Below, in pieces: positions 19,989 to 28,874 of a DNA stretch of 64,000 bases. The DNA is taken from assembly GCF_009392895.1 (NCBI RefSeq), contig NZ_CP045491.1, forward strand, positions 124,001 to 188,000. Direction: 5' to 3'. Source of the stretch: Natronorubrum aibiense (lineage in GTDB: Archaea; Halobacteriota; Halobacteria; Halobacteriales; Natrialbaceae). The translations under genes and the position numbers were made by a program. Below the pieces are notes generated by a model, which saw nothing but the letters and a program-made list of their open reading frames with translations, was not told the origin of the DNA and searched no databases. How positions within the stretch are numbered: position 1 is the stretch's first letter; every line of letters begins with the position of its first letter.

Positions 19989-20933
19989 TTAGTTACTGCC
20001 AGTCGCGGCCTCTTCGGGGGTTGTCGGCGTGCCCTTCGGGACGAATGCCTCGGGATCGGTACCCGAGTCGCCCTCGAGCTGGACGGTCGAGCCGGCGTGT
20101 TCGGCGATACCGGCCTGATCGTCGTAGTCGGTATCGCGGAGGACGACGTTCGTTCCCTGGCCGTTCGCACCGGCGTCGATGGCGGTGTTGTGTCCGTTCA
20201 TTTCGATCTGGCAGCCCTCGACTTCGACCGTGCCGGGCGACCAGGCCCAGATCCCACGGCCGACGTACCCGTCGTCGTCGACATAGACACTGGAGTTCGT
20301 CACCTTGCTGCCTTCCGTTGCGAGTCGGAAGTGCGAGACGTAACAATTGGCAGCGAAACAGCTGTCGATGTGGATCGTCCCGCCGCCTTTGTTCCCGGGC
20401 GCGGAGCCGTAGATCGCGTTGTCCGCGAAGCCCTGAATGTTGACGTTCTTGAAGTCGATGTGGCCGGAGTGATCGGGGGCAACCCAGAAGGCAGTCTGTC
20501 CGTGCCCGTTGGGGTTGCCGTTGCCAGTACTCGAGCCATCGCCGAGGTAGACGTTTTCGATGGTACAGCTCCCACCGGCGGTATCGGAGATACCGAACGT
20601 TGCGGAGCCAGTCCCGGACGTGTTCTCACCTTTGAAACCGATGTTGCGGATCGTCCAATCACTGCTGTGGGCAGTGATGACGATATCTTGACCGGTTGTC
20701 ATGTCGATGAGTTTGTTCTCCCAGGTTTCACCGTCGCCGATGGTGATGGTCTGGCCGGTGGCTTCGATCTCCTCGTAGTCGTCCTCGGCGGTCGTCGTGC
20801 CGGCCGCACCGAGCGTGGTGGCCGCGGTCGCTACTGCTGCGAGCGAGCGCACGTAGCTGCGGCGGCTTAATCCACTGTTACGGGTTGCGTTCGGCGTAGT
20901 GTCCGTCTCGGACGTACGGGGGTTCTGCGCCAT
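19989..20933 (-). CDS. Tat-exported right-handed beta-helix protein (short form)
   Basis: A 314-aa paralogue of the 611-aa protein that ends right after the beta-helix (TPTTPEEAATGSN), where the longer relatives continue into their C-terminal repeats. The Tat motif is SRRSYVRSLAAVATAATTLG (residues ~23-42). Rungs such as DWTIRNIGFKGENTSG, CTIENVYLGDG, IDFKNVNIQGF and VVLRDTDYDD repeat at 22-25 residue intervals. Shared phrases (WENKLIDMTTG, RNIGFKG, YLGDGS) show common descent with 17725-19560 and 35929-37746. Probably secreted and cell-surface acting; no enzymatic residues identified. Confidence 0.85.
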   Translation of the reverse strand: MAQNPRTSETDTTPNATRNSGLSRRSYVRSLAAVATAATTLGAAGTTTAEDDYEEIEATGQTITIGDGETWENKLIDMTTGQDIVITAHSSDWTIRNIGFKGENTSGTGSATFGISDTAGGSCTIENVYLGDGSSTGNGNPNGHGQTAFWVAPDHSGHIDFKNVNIQGFADNAIYGSAPGNKGGGTIHIDSCFAANCYVSHFRLATEGSKVTNSSVYVDDDGYVGRGIWAWSPGTVEVEGCQIEMNGHNTAIDAGANGQGTNVVLRDTDYDDQAGIAEHAGSTVQLEGDSGTDPEAFVPKGTPTTPEEAATGSN

Positions 20934-20958
20934 ACATCTTCGTAACCTGGCCTTACAG

Positions 20959-20995
20959 CCATAAACTTTTCTTTGTCGAGGAAGGTAAAATTTAC
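20959..20995 (-). promoter_or_regulatory. BRE/TATA and upstream element of the 314-aa beta-helix gene
   Basis: Minus-strand AAAGTTTATGG (20959-20969) is about 30 nt before ATG 20933, and GTAAATTTTA (20986-20995) lies 16 nt beyond. Identical motif pair to that before 19560, while the sequence between and around differs. Confidence 0.65.
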
Positions 20996-21941
20996 AGAAT
21001 ATATTGCTAACACTGCATAATACGACACAATCTGTGACTATTCGTTCACGAAATTATGATGAACTACCCACCGAACCTGGCCTCGAGTAACCCGGCTTTG
21101 TGGCATAAATATCGGCTTACTTTGGGAGTGAGGGTTTCTACCGGTCGATCCGTTCCTAGTCCCGTTGACGCTACGACATCGACTCGGCTGTCGCTCGAGG
21201 TCGATCTGGTGGGTACCAGTCCGGCATTACTCGGTCGAAACTGACGGGAACCGACTGCGGATGGCGTTCACTCGGCACCTGTTATTCGATGGTGTGCCGC
21301 TGGCTGGGCAGTGTCGCCTCGAGCGGCTGACTGGGGCTCGCGAGTGCAACAACCGTTGTACCCGTCGGGTACTCGTTCCAGCCGTGGTCGTCGCTCGGCG
21401 ATCGTACGGTGAGTCACGATGGTGAACACCGACGCTGTGACGGGTTCCGACGGCGACCGGTGTGGCAGACGATCACCGGCTATGCAAGGGCGCACTGCTC
21501 GTCGAGGCAGTTCGGTCGGTCGGATGCCTTGCGGACCGGTCCACTGTCATCGCAGCTGCGGTCGCGGTACGTATCCGACTGCAGTAGCACTGCAATCTCG
21601 TGCAGTCGCGTGCATCTGCAGTCACGTGTGACTGTTGTCGTGCAGCCGCGCCAGCGCGTTACAGTCGCATATCACGTCGTGTCGCTCACTGTGAGCCGAA
21701 CGCGTACACGCGCGAAAGTAAACTTACTAATTGATTCTCTCGAAGACTGCTCCCCGGGAGCGATTCCAACCGCGAACGACTCGAGAGCCCCCGTCGCGAT
21801 CCGGTAGTCAGTGTGCTTTCGATCGCGTCACCGACAGCAGGTCGCGCTCGAGAACGGAGATCCCGCGGCGTCCAACAACTGTGATCGCCCGTCGAGTACG
21901 GGTCCACAGGGCGACAGTACGACCGTTCTGCCCGCGGCGCG
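20996..21941. other. Long intergenic region with a TGCAGT motif cluster
   Basis: About 950 nt without a convincing gene; candidate frames are Arg/Ser-rich shadows. Between 21578 and 21622 the hexamer TGCAGT or its complement occurs several times within 45 bp, the only local structure I noticed. Confidence 0.4.
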
Positions 21942-23732
21942 TCACTCCGTGCTCGAGACGACGTACATTCGGAACTCGTCGTTCGAGATCACCTTGTTCG
22001 CTTCGGGGGATCGTTCGAACTCCTCGAGGGTGTCCTCGCTGTAGTAGAGCTCCTGATAGACGCCGAGTTCGCGGGTAATATCGTATTGTGTCATGATGAA
22101 GTAGTAGTCGATGCCGTTGTAGGCGTCCGCGTAGTCGCCGTCTTCGAACGCCTCGGAATCGACGGTTCCGCTGTCGACCGTCGCGCCGCTCAGCGTCCCG
22201 TCACCTTCGACGCCGTTGAGCCCGTGGTCGTATCGGTAGGGATCGTAGCCCATCCCCGCGTGGGGGAGGTCCTCGTCTGCGTGTTCAAACCCTGACTCGT
22301 AGCCGCTGAACTTCTGATCGGTGACGTGCTGTCCCGGATCGTAGATCATGGGTGAGGCAAACACCGTCATCAGGCCGAGAACGAGACAGATACTGAGGCC
22401 GAGCGCTGCGATGGCCGTCCCGCCTGGTCTCGAGACGTAGTTCGAAAGCGTGCCGACGCCACGTGAGATGGCAACACCAGCGAGAATTGTCAGGAGCACG
22501 GCAATGAAGCCGAGTTGACGGAACGCCATCGTCGGGGTTCCGACGAAGTAGACCACGAACATTCCGGTCAGCGGGACCATCGAAATCGCGAGATAGTTGA
22601 CCAGCGACTTCGCTTCGGGGGCGAGTCGTGTCCGGCCGAGCCACACCAACAGAACGAACACGCCGACGATGAGCGAGATAATCGCCGACTCGAGGAACAT
22701 GGTCACGAACAGTTCGCCGAGACTGCCGCCGATTTCTGTGAGCGAGGAACCACGCTGGTCGACCTCGGCGCCGCTCCCGACGTCTTCAGTCAGGAGCCCG
22801 ACGACCAGGATGAGGAGCGCGTCTCTGAACCGCTCGTTGCTCAATGCCCAGAGCCCGAACACCACGCCGAGGACGATCGTGTGTGCGTACATCGTCGGGT
22901 GATCGAGGATTGGATGGTCGTCGGAGCGCCGGCGGACGATGTACTGGACGCTGCTGATCGCCCCGAGCAGGACGACGATGTTGACCATCTGCTGAGGGTG
23001 GATTAACAGGAGTCCGATGCCGGACAGGACGACGAGGAGGCTAAACGGTGAGAGTCCGAGCGGGAGTCGCTCGATGGTTGCCCGCCGGCGGAGATACGCG
23101 AACACTGCGAAGATGACGACGGGGGCTAGAAAGAGCGCGTTCGAGTTCGTGTGGACGCCCATGTGTGTCGCGATGTTGTTGATCGGCAATACCATCCACG
23201 AGACGATCGCGGCGGCACCGATCGCCATACTGGGTCCAGTTAGCTCTCGCACGACCAGTGGCACGAAGATCAGAAACGGCACGAACGTGATGACCATGCT
23301 AAACAGCAGGGCGCGCTCGATCGGGATGCCACCGGCGTAATGAAAGACGGATGCGATCGAGTGAATCGCCGGATAGAACAGTTCGTGGGGTGCCAACTCG
23401 CCGGCGACGATGTCTCGCGTCCAGCCCAGATGGGTGAGCGCGTCACCCATTCCGGCGAACCGATAGTTTCTGATCACCGGCAGGCTGACGATGCCGGTCA
23501 CCGTGATCGCACCGAGACCGATTCCCAACGCCTGTTCGCGTCCGCGACAGGTCAGTGCCATCCCGACGGCGATCGCCAACGCGACGGCGAACGTGACCCA
23601 CGTTATCATCGGCGTGCCCGTGTAGATCGACGGCTCGTAGGTCGTCGCGGGGTTCGACCGCGCGACAAGTAGTCCGATCGCAACTGCGAGATATCCGACA
23701 ACGAACGTGACGTCGACTGTCGATCGGTTCAT
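21942..23732 (-). CDS. Polytopic membrane protein, GT-C glycosyltransferase-like
   Basis: A 596-aa protein with about 12 hydrophobic segments and a soluble C-terminal region (~residues 465-596). Between early helices it has GDALTHLGWTRDIVAGEL, followed by FYPAIHSIASVFHY. An acidic residue in an early extracytoplasmic loop is the position of the catalytic acid in GT-C enzymes such as oligosaccharyltransferases and PMTs. Its paralogue at 33372-35198 has the same HDALTHLGWA block. I infer a lipid-sugar-using transferase or polymerase of the polysaccharide; a transporter is the alternative. Confidence 0.75.
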   Translation of the reverse strand: MNRSTVDVTFVVGYLAVAIGLLVARSNPATTYEPSIYTGTPMITWVTFAVALAIAVGMALTCRGREQALGIGLGAITVTGIVSLPVIRNYRFAGMGDALTHLGWTRDIVAGELAPHELFYPAIHSIASVFHYAGGIPIERALLFSMVITFVPFLIFVPLVVRELTGPSMAIGAAAIVSWMVLPINNIATHMGVHTNSNALFLAPVVIFAVFAYLRRRATIERLPLGLSPFSLLVVLSGIGLLLIHPQQMVNIVVLLGAISSVQYIVRRRSDDHPILDHPTMYAHTIVLGVVFGLWALSNERFRDALLILVVGLLTEDVGSGAEVDQRGSSLTEIGGSLGELFVTMFLESAIISLIVGVFVLLVWLGRTRLAPEAKSLVNYLAISMVPLTGMFVVYFVGTPTMAFRQLGFIAVLLTILAGVAISRGVGTLSNYVSRPGGTAIAALGLSICLVLGLMTVFASPMIYDPGQHVTDQKFSGYESGFEHADEDLPHAGMGYDPYRYDHGLNGVEGDGTLSGATVDSGTVDSEAFEDGDYADAYNGIDYYFIMTQYDITRELGVYQELYYSEDTLEEFERSPEANKVISNDEFRMYVVSSTE

Positions 23733-23933
23733 GTGCTCTCGAGGTGATCGCTATCCGTTCCGATGTCGATACGCATGTCTTGCTACCGAATCGTCGAGCC
23801 AGCGGTTTGTTATCCGGCTCCTATCCTGTCGGTCCCAGTTCGGATCCGTGTGTCCGTGACACACGGCTCAGTGTCACCGCTACCAGCCGTTCGTACTCCG
23901 TCGGTTGTGGCTCGTGGTCGGTGGCGGGCAGCT

Positions 23934-24015
23934 ATAGTAACAACTGAAACGGTTTACACACCGATCGCACAGCCGTCGTGCGATCGGGTATGCACTGACT
24001 TTCAGTGGCTACTAT
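23934..24015. repeat. MITE-like palindromic element, complete copy
   Basis: An 82-bp element with 16-bp terminal inverted repeats, ATAGTAACAACTGAAA and (reverse) ATAGTAGCCACTGAAA, two mismatches. The centre is a strong hairpin CGATCGCACAGCCGTCGTGC plus CGATCG. No coding capacity. Related copies at 7577-7622, 52353-52436 and 55111-55193. Confidence 0.75.
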
Positions 24016-24259
24016 CACAGAACCACCGGCAGGCGTCGGTCTTGAGGCACGGGATTCTCACCGACCGTGTCGGCCTAGAAGCGTCGCGGCGTAGACGGCG
24101 AGGTGTATGCAACCCTTATCGATTGTGAACTGACGTGTACGGGTTGCGTTTTCGGGATCCGAACGATCAACGGTTCTGATGGTTTTTGTACCCGTTCGTG
24201 CTCCATCGGGGTGACAGCGAACAGTGGGCGTGCCACTGAGCAGTCAGTTCCGATTCACT

Positions 24260-25567
24260 ATGTCATCCATCGTTATCGACCACGTCAGCGCCGACGGTAC
24301 GACCCTCGAGTGTGACGTTCGAACGTCACCAGCCCTCGAGCGGTTTTTTACGGACGAATCGTTTCGAACCGACTACGACGTCCCGATCGAGGACGTTCCC
24401 GAAGGTGTCCTCTCGATTCCAGTCCTCGCGCAGGTCTGTCCCGTCGCGTGGGCGAACGGGGCGGACGTCTACGTCGACGAGGTCGACGCGACGTTCGCGA
24501 GCGCCCTCGAGGCGGTCAAGGAAACGCTGTGTTCGATGCACGACTTCCTCGAGGGCGGGACGCTATATGCAAAGCGAACGACCGACGCCGAACCCGAAAC
24601 TGGCGGTGAGAGCGGCCTGCTCTTTACCGGCGGCGTCGACTCGACGTGTTCGTACGTCCGCCACCGCGAGGAGTCACCGACGCTCATCAGCATTCGGGGC
24701 TGGACGATCACGCCCGATCCGGCCGACGACGACGACTGGGACCACCTCCGCTCGCGCGTCTCGTCGTTCGCCACGGATCACGACCTCGAGACGGCGTTCG
24801 TCGAGTCGAACATGCTCTCCTTTCTCGCCCATCCGATGTTGCTGGCCCACTACAAACGCTACGTCGACGGCGCGTGGTACAGCTCCGTCGGCCACGGACT
24901 CGGCCTGCTCGGCCTCTGTGCGCCGATGGCCTACGCTCGCGGTATCGAGGACCTCTACGTCGCCGCGACCCACTGGGAGGGAATCGACCTCGAGTGGGGC
25001 TCGCGGCCCGACATCGACGACCACGTACGCTGGGCTGGAACGCAGTGTCATCACGACGCCTACGACCTGACTCGCCAGGAACGACTCGACCGCATCGCCG
25101 ACTACGTCCGCAATGAGGACCCGACGCTCGAACTCCAGACCTGTAACGTCCGAATGGACGGCAACTGCGGCGAGTGCGAAAAGTGCTATCGAACTGCTGT
25201 TGGTCTTCGACTTGCCGGCCTCGAGCCGACAGCACACGGCTACCCGTTCTCGGATGCGGACTACCGTGAGATCCGGACCGCACTCGAGGAGGGGAGGTGG
25301 GTCCTCGGGCAGGACGAACGCTACATGTGGGAAGATATCCGTGAGCGCGCTCGCGAAACGGAGCCGAATTCGGATGCCGAAGCGGCGTTCTTCGAGTGGC
25401 TCGACGCGGCCGATCTCGACGACCTCGTCTCCGACTCCGAGCCGCCGCTGTCACACCGACTGCTCCGTGCGGGCGCGAGAAACGCGCCGGCTCCGGTCTA
25501 CAACACCGTCTATCCCGCTTGGACGTCCGCGAAGTCGGGACTGCGCCGCGTTCGATCCGACCGGTAA
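24260..25567 (+). CDS. PP-loop ATP pyrophosphatase, QueC-like
   Basis: A 435-aa enzyme with the PP-loop LLFTGGVDSTCSY (residues ~121-133), which binds ATP to adenylate a carboxylate or carbonyl. A zinc site CNVRMDGNCGECEKC near residues 296-310 has the Cx7CxxCxxC pattern of QueC (7-cyano-7-deazaguanine synthase). It is much longer than QueC (~220-240 aa), with extra N- and C-terminal regions, and sits among glycan genes rather than queuosine or archaeosine genes. So it probably forms an amide or nitrile on another substrate (inference). ATG at 24260 (MSSIVIDHVSADG) is preferred to 24224. Confidence 0.8.
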   Translation: MSSIVIDHVSADGTTLECDVRTSPALERFFTDESFRTDYDVPIEDVPEGVLSIPVLAQVCPVAWANGADVYVDEVDATFASALEAVKETLCSMHDFLEGGTLYAKRTTDAEPETGGESGLLFTGGVDSTCSYVRHREESPTLISIRGWTITPDPADDDDWDHLRSRVSSFATDHDLETAFVESNMLSFLAHPMLLAHYKRYVDGAWYSSVGHGLGLLGLCAPMAYARGIEDLYVAATHWEGIDLEWGSRPDIDDHVRWAGTQCHHDAYDLTRQERLDRIADYVRNEDPTLELQTCNVRMDGNCGECEKCYRTAVGLRLAGLEPTAHGYPFSDADYREIRTALEEGRWVLGQDERYMWEDIRERARETEPNSDAEAAFFEWLDAADLDDLVSDSEPPLSHRLLRAGARNAPAPVYNTVYPAWTSAKSGLRRVRSDR

Positions 25568-25684
25568 CCGCAGGCGTTGCAGTCGTCTGGTTTGGCGGTA
25601 CCGTCGATCCGACGTCACTCGGCCGCGTCGCTGCGCGTTTGGTGACTTCAACCGCAAAACTGCGTTCACCCCGACTCGTCCGAG

Positions 25685-26014
25685 TTACCGTTCCGGAACG
25701 CCGTAATCGACGTGCACGTCCGGAACGCTCGCGGATTCGGGTGCCTCGACGCCGTTCCAGTCGACGACGCGGACGTTCGTCACCTGTCCGGCGAAGCGGA
25801 ACCGTTGAACGCCGACGTCGATCGCACCTTCCGCGACGCTTCCCGAGACGACCGTTCCCTCGGCGACCGGGTCGTGCGCGTCCATCTCGATCTCACCGTC
25901 GACGGTGATCTCGAAACTCGAGGGGACGCCGCGGCCGACGATCGTCACGAGGTTCGGAAGCTGGTCTGCATCAGTCGTGGCAACTTGGTTCTGTACCGGT
26001 GTGTCGCGTGCCAT
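25685..26014 (-). CDS. Stand-alone copy of the beta-helix family's C-terminal module
   Basis: A 109-aa protein, mostly one copy of the ~88-residue module found three times in the large beta-helix proteins: LPNLVTIVGRGVPSSFEITV, then VVSGSVAEGAIDVGVQRFRF, then VDYGVPER. It has no signal peptide; it starts MARDTPVQNQ, resembling the MARDT start of the 605-aa protein. ATG at 26014 is chosen because an AAGGCTTATG-type TATA box lies 28 nt upstream, as in its relatives. How it leaves the cell, if it does, is unclear. Confidence 0.75.
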   Translation of the reverse strand: MARDTPVQNQVATTDADQLPNLVTIVGRGVPSSFEITVDGEIEMDAHDPVAEGTVVSGSVAEGAIDVGVQRFRFAGQVTNVRVVDWNGVEAPESASVPDVHVDYGVPER

Positions 26015-26036
26015 ACTTCGGTAAGTCTGTCTCTGC

Positions 26037-26047
26037 GGCATAAGCCT
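26037..26047 (-). promoter_or_regulatory. TATA box of the stand-alone module gene
   Basis: Minus-strand AAGGCTTATGC is centred 28 nt before ATG 26014 and matches the AAAGYTTAT box of the three beta-helix genes. Confidence 0.55.
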
Positions 26048-26207
26048 TCTTGTCGACTCATCGGTAACTGTTCGAGAAATATTGGCACTCAGATACAGCA
26101 CGACGAATGAATAGTCACCTTAGATATGACGAAAGATGGATACGAAACCCGGTCAGCGACGGTGAGGGAACGGCTCCCGTCACCACGCCGTCCGTCGAAT
26201 CGATCGA

Positions 26208-27410
26208 CTACCGAAGCGTCGCGAACGTGTTCAGGAGATCGCGAACGAAGGGACGCGGATCGTCACGACTGAGATAGTCGAACCGTGGCTCCTCGTAGAG
26301 CGTTCGTGCCACCTCTCGTATCGCATCCGTCATCGGCGGCTTCTCCACGAGGTCGATGTCCTTTCTGAGTATCGAGTGGAGATACAACAACTCACCCCGA
26401 AGCAGGTGGCCGCCGATCCCCGGCTGGTAGCTGTGGTCGATTCGGTCCCGTGCGCCGGTTGCCAGCAGCCAGTAGTAGTACGGGAAATCCGCACCGGTTT
26501 GGACCGAGAAGGGAAGCGACGACCAGAATCGCGGGTTGACTTCCATGAGTTTGAACTCGCCGGTCTCCTCGTCACGCAGGAACTCGACCATCGCGAGCCC
26601 GTGCCACTCCAGTTCGTCGAGCAGCGCCAGCCCGGATTCCTCGAGGGCCGGGATGTCGACTGATTCGCGAAACGCGCTGGGACCGCCCGCGTAGCTGTAA
26701 CCGCGGCGTTGACGGTGCTGGAAGGTCGCCACCGGTTCGCCCTCGTCGTAGAGCGCAAAGAAGCCGTACTCCTCGGTCGTCGAGACGTACTCCTGTACCA
26801 GCGGCACGTGGTGCATCTCCGTCCTGAACTCTTCGGCCGTGGCGGCTCGAGTCGACTCGAGATACTGTGTCGACGGCGGGGCGACGCAGGTTTCGGGCGT
26901 GTACTCCTCGACGTACTCGTCGCCGAGGATCGTGTACCGCGGCTTGATAATCCACTTGCGCCCTTCCTCGGGTGCGGTAGTAAACAGCGCCGTCTCCGGC
27001 GCGGCGACACCCGCCGTGTCGGCGGCCTCGAACAGTCGCATTCGATCCTGCGCTCGCGCTAACGTGTCGAACGTCGGCCACGGCGTGGCCACGTGCTCGG
27101 CGAACTCGTCTCTGTACTTCGACAACACGTAGATATCCGGCTCCCGAACGGGAATGATCGTCCGCACGTCCGGGCGCATCGCAAGCGAGCGCAACGCGTC
27201 TTTGTACGCCACGAGATCCTCGTGTGGCGACGGCACGCGCACGGCCTCGTCACAGTACTTCGACTGAAATGCCGGGGTCGTTTCATCACTCGAGACGACG
27301 ATCGTTCGGATGCCGCGTCGGCCGAGCGATCTCGCACAGGCGACCGTACTCGGTGCGGCGATCCCCGGAACGACGACTGACTCGTTCCCGTTCCAGGCGG
27401 AGTTGTCCAT
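26208..27410 (-). CDS. ATP-grasp carboxylate-amine ligase
   Basis: A 400-aa ATP-grasp enzyme. The N-terminal pre-ATP-grasp domain begins SVVVPGIAAPSTVACARSLG (a Rossmann-like strand-loop). The ATP-binding lobe has KWIIKPRYTILGDEYVEEY. The metal-binding end reads FKLMEVNPRFWSSLPF. Such enzymes join a carboxylate to an amine through an acyl-phosphate. It is followed 29 nt earlier on the map by a GNAT gene on the same strand. Probable role: attaching an amino acid or amine to a glycan precursor (inference from class and locus). Confidence 0.87.
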   Translation of the reverse strand: MDNSAWNGNESVVVPGIAAPSTVACARSLGRRGIRTIVVSSDETTPAFQSKYCDEAVRVPSPHEDLVAYKDALRSLAMRPDVRTIIPVREPDIYVLSKYRDEFAEHVATPWPTFDTLARAQDRMRLFEAADTAGVAAPETALFTTAPEEGRKWIIKPRYTILGDEYVEEYTPETCVAPPSTQYLESTRAATAEEFRTEMHHVPLVQEYVSTTEEYGFFALYDEGEPVATFQHRQRRGYSYAGGPSAFRESVDIPALEESGLALLDELEWHGLAMVEFLRDEETGEFKLMEVNPRFWSSLPFSVQTGADFPYYYWLLATGARDRIDHSYQPGIGGHLLRGELLYLHSILRKDIDLVEKPPMTDAIREVARTLYEEPRFDYLSRDDPRPFVRDLLNTFATLR

Positions 27411-27438
27411 ACGGGCACTCCAATACGGTGTAGAAATG

Positions 27439-28659
27439 TTATGTTGTGTCTAAATCGAGCCTCGAGAGGGCCCAGTCGTCGACTACGGTGTCCTCGAGCC
27501 CGGTTCCGTCGTTGAGATCACGAGCGAGAAGCGTCCTCGACGTCGGCTGCACAAGCGTCGAGAGCGGAAACCGTGTGTCGGGATAAAACCGGTACCGAAT
27601 GGGTGTTGGGAGCGTTTCTCCGAACGCCGTAACGTAGTTTCGATCGGGATACTCGCCGAGCGCTGTCACAAGCAATTGATTGATTGCCCCCTGTTCGGTG
27701 TCGACCGTCCGCGGAAGGGTCTCGATGATCCGAAGGTGGTCATCGACCTGCGAGAGTACGAGCGCTGCGACCGGCGTCTCGCCGTCCCGTGTCGCGACGT
27801 AAGTCGTGTAGCGCTGTGCCGGATTCTCGAAGCGCCACCGGTAGAATGCCGCGGTCCGATTCGTGTGGATCCCATCGGGAATCGCCCGTCGATACACCGA
27901 CTCGAGGAGGGCCGCGGGCGGCGTCTCGAAGCGTACGACGTCGAGTTCCGAATCGGACTGAGTGACCAGTCGATCGCCCGCCTGTTGTGAACTCGTTATC
28001 ACGCCGGACAGTGCGTGTGTTACTCCACTGGCGGTGTCATCGACTGTATCGTCGCGGTGCGTGCGTTCGTCGATTCCGCCGTCAGTGTCGTCTACACCGA
28101 TGTTCTCGGCACCTGTGCCGGAGCCGTCGATAGCGTCAGCATCGCTGGTCTCGTCGTCACCGCCGCGTGCCAACTCCCGGACGCTCCCGACGGGGTCCTG
28201 TGGTCGATAGTACACCGGGAACGTGCCGATCTCTTGCCACCCATGCTTGAGATTCCCCGGCTTGGACTGCTCGTTTGGAAAATTGAAGCAGAACGACGGC
28301 GACCGATCGGCGTATCGCTCGAGTGCGTGTTCGTTCATTCGGCTGAACAGCCCTTGCTCTCGATACGCTGGGTGAACCATCGTATCACAGGGCTGGAACG
28401 CGATCCGTACGGCGTCGCCGATCCGCATCTCCTGGGCGAAAAACGCTCGACAGCCCACGAGTCTGCCGTCGGCTTCGGCGACGATGATCGGGACGTGATC
28501 CACGTAGGGGTTGTCTACGAACTTCCAGCGGAACCACTCGCTGCTCCGGTCGCGGCCGAACACCGTCTCGTACAGCGACAGCAGTTCCGGGCGGTCGCCT
28601 GCTTCGAACGGTCGGATCGTACACGACGGCTGCGTGGATGTCGATGTGGGACTTTTCAT
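27439..28659 (-). CDS. GNAT-family acyltransferase with internal low-complexity linker
   Basis: A 406-aa protein with two GNAT-like halves. The first has IRPFEAGDRPELLSLYETVF and the acetyl-CoA loop region VHPAYREQGLFSRMNEHALE (R/Q-x-x-G-x pattern). The second half contains TAAFYRWRFENPAQRYTTYV. Between them lies an acidic insert (about residues 165-215) of a kind common in haloarchaea. ATG at 28659 (MKSPTSTSTQ) is chosen; another at 28713 gives an unlikely head. Same strand as the phosphodiesterase upstream at 28875 and the ATP-grasp downstream, so probably one transcription unit. Confidence 0.82.
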   Translation of the reverse strand: MKSPTSTSTQPSCTIRPFEAGDRPELLSLYETVFGRDRSSEWFRWKFVDNPYVDHVPIIVAEADGRLVGCRAFFAQEMRIGDAVRIAFQPCDTMVHPAYREQGLFSRMNEHALERYADRSPSFCFNFPNEQSKPGNLKHGWQEIGTFPVYYRPQDPVGSVRELARGGDDETSDADAIDGSGTGAENIGVDDTDGGIDERTHRDDTVDDTASGVTHALSGVITSSQQAGDRLVTQSDSELDVVRFETPPAALLESVYRRAIPDGIHTNRTAAFYRWRFENPAQRYTTYVATRDGETPVAALVLSQVDDHLRIIETLPRTVDTEQGAINQLLVTALGEYPDRNYVTAFGETLPTPIRYRFYPDTRFPLSTLVQPTSRTLLARDLNDGTGLEDTVVDDWALSRLDLDTT

Positions 28660-28874
28660 GGAGAGCGGTGGTGCTGAGGCGACTCGGTGTCTGTTTCGCG
28701 GTGCGCTCGTCACTCGCCACTTCAGCCTGTATATGAAAAGGGATTGAGCCTGAATACGCTACAATCAACGGATAAACGATCTATATACGGTTTCTGTCAC
28801 ACGACTGTATCGGTCGTGTCGTCATCACAGACTGGTTCCGAGACGAACGTGAGCGTCGAGTGTCCGCTGAACGG

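Noticed and set aside
21409-21807. 132-codon frame in the long gap
   Set aside because: Arg/Ser-rich, rare-codon composition, no family or start context.
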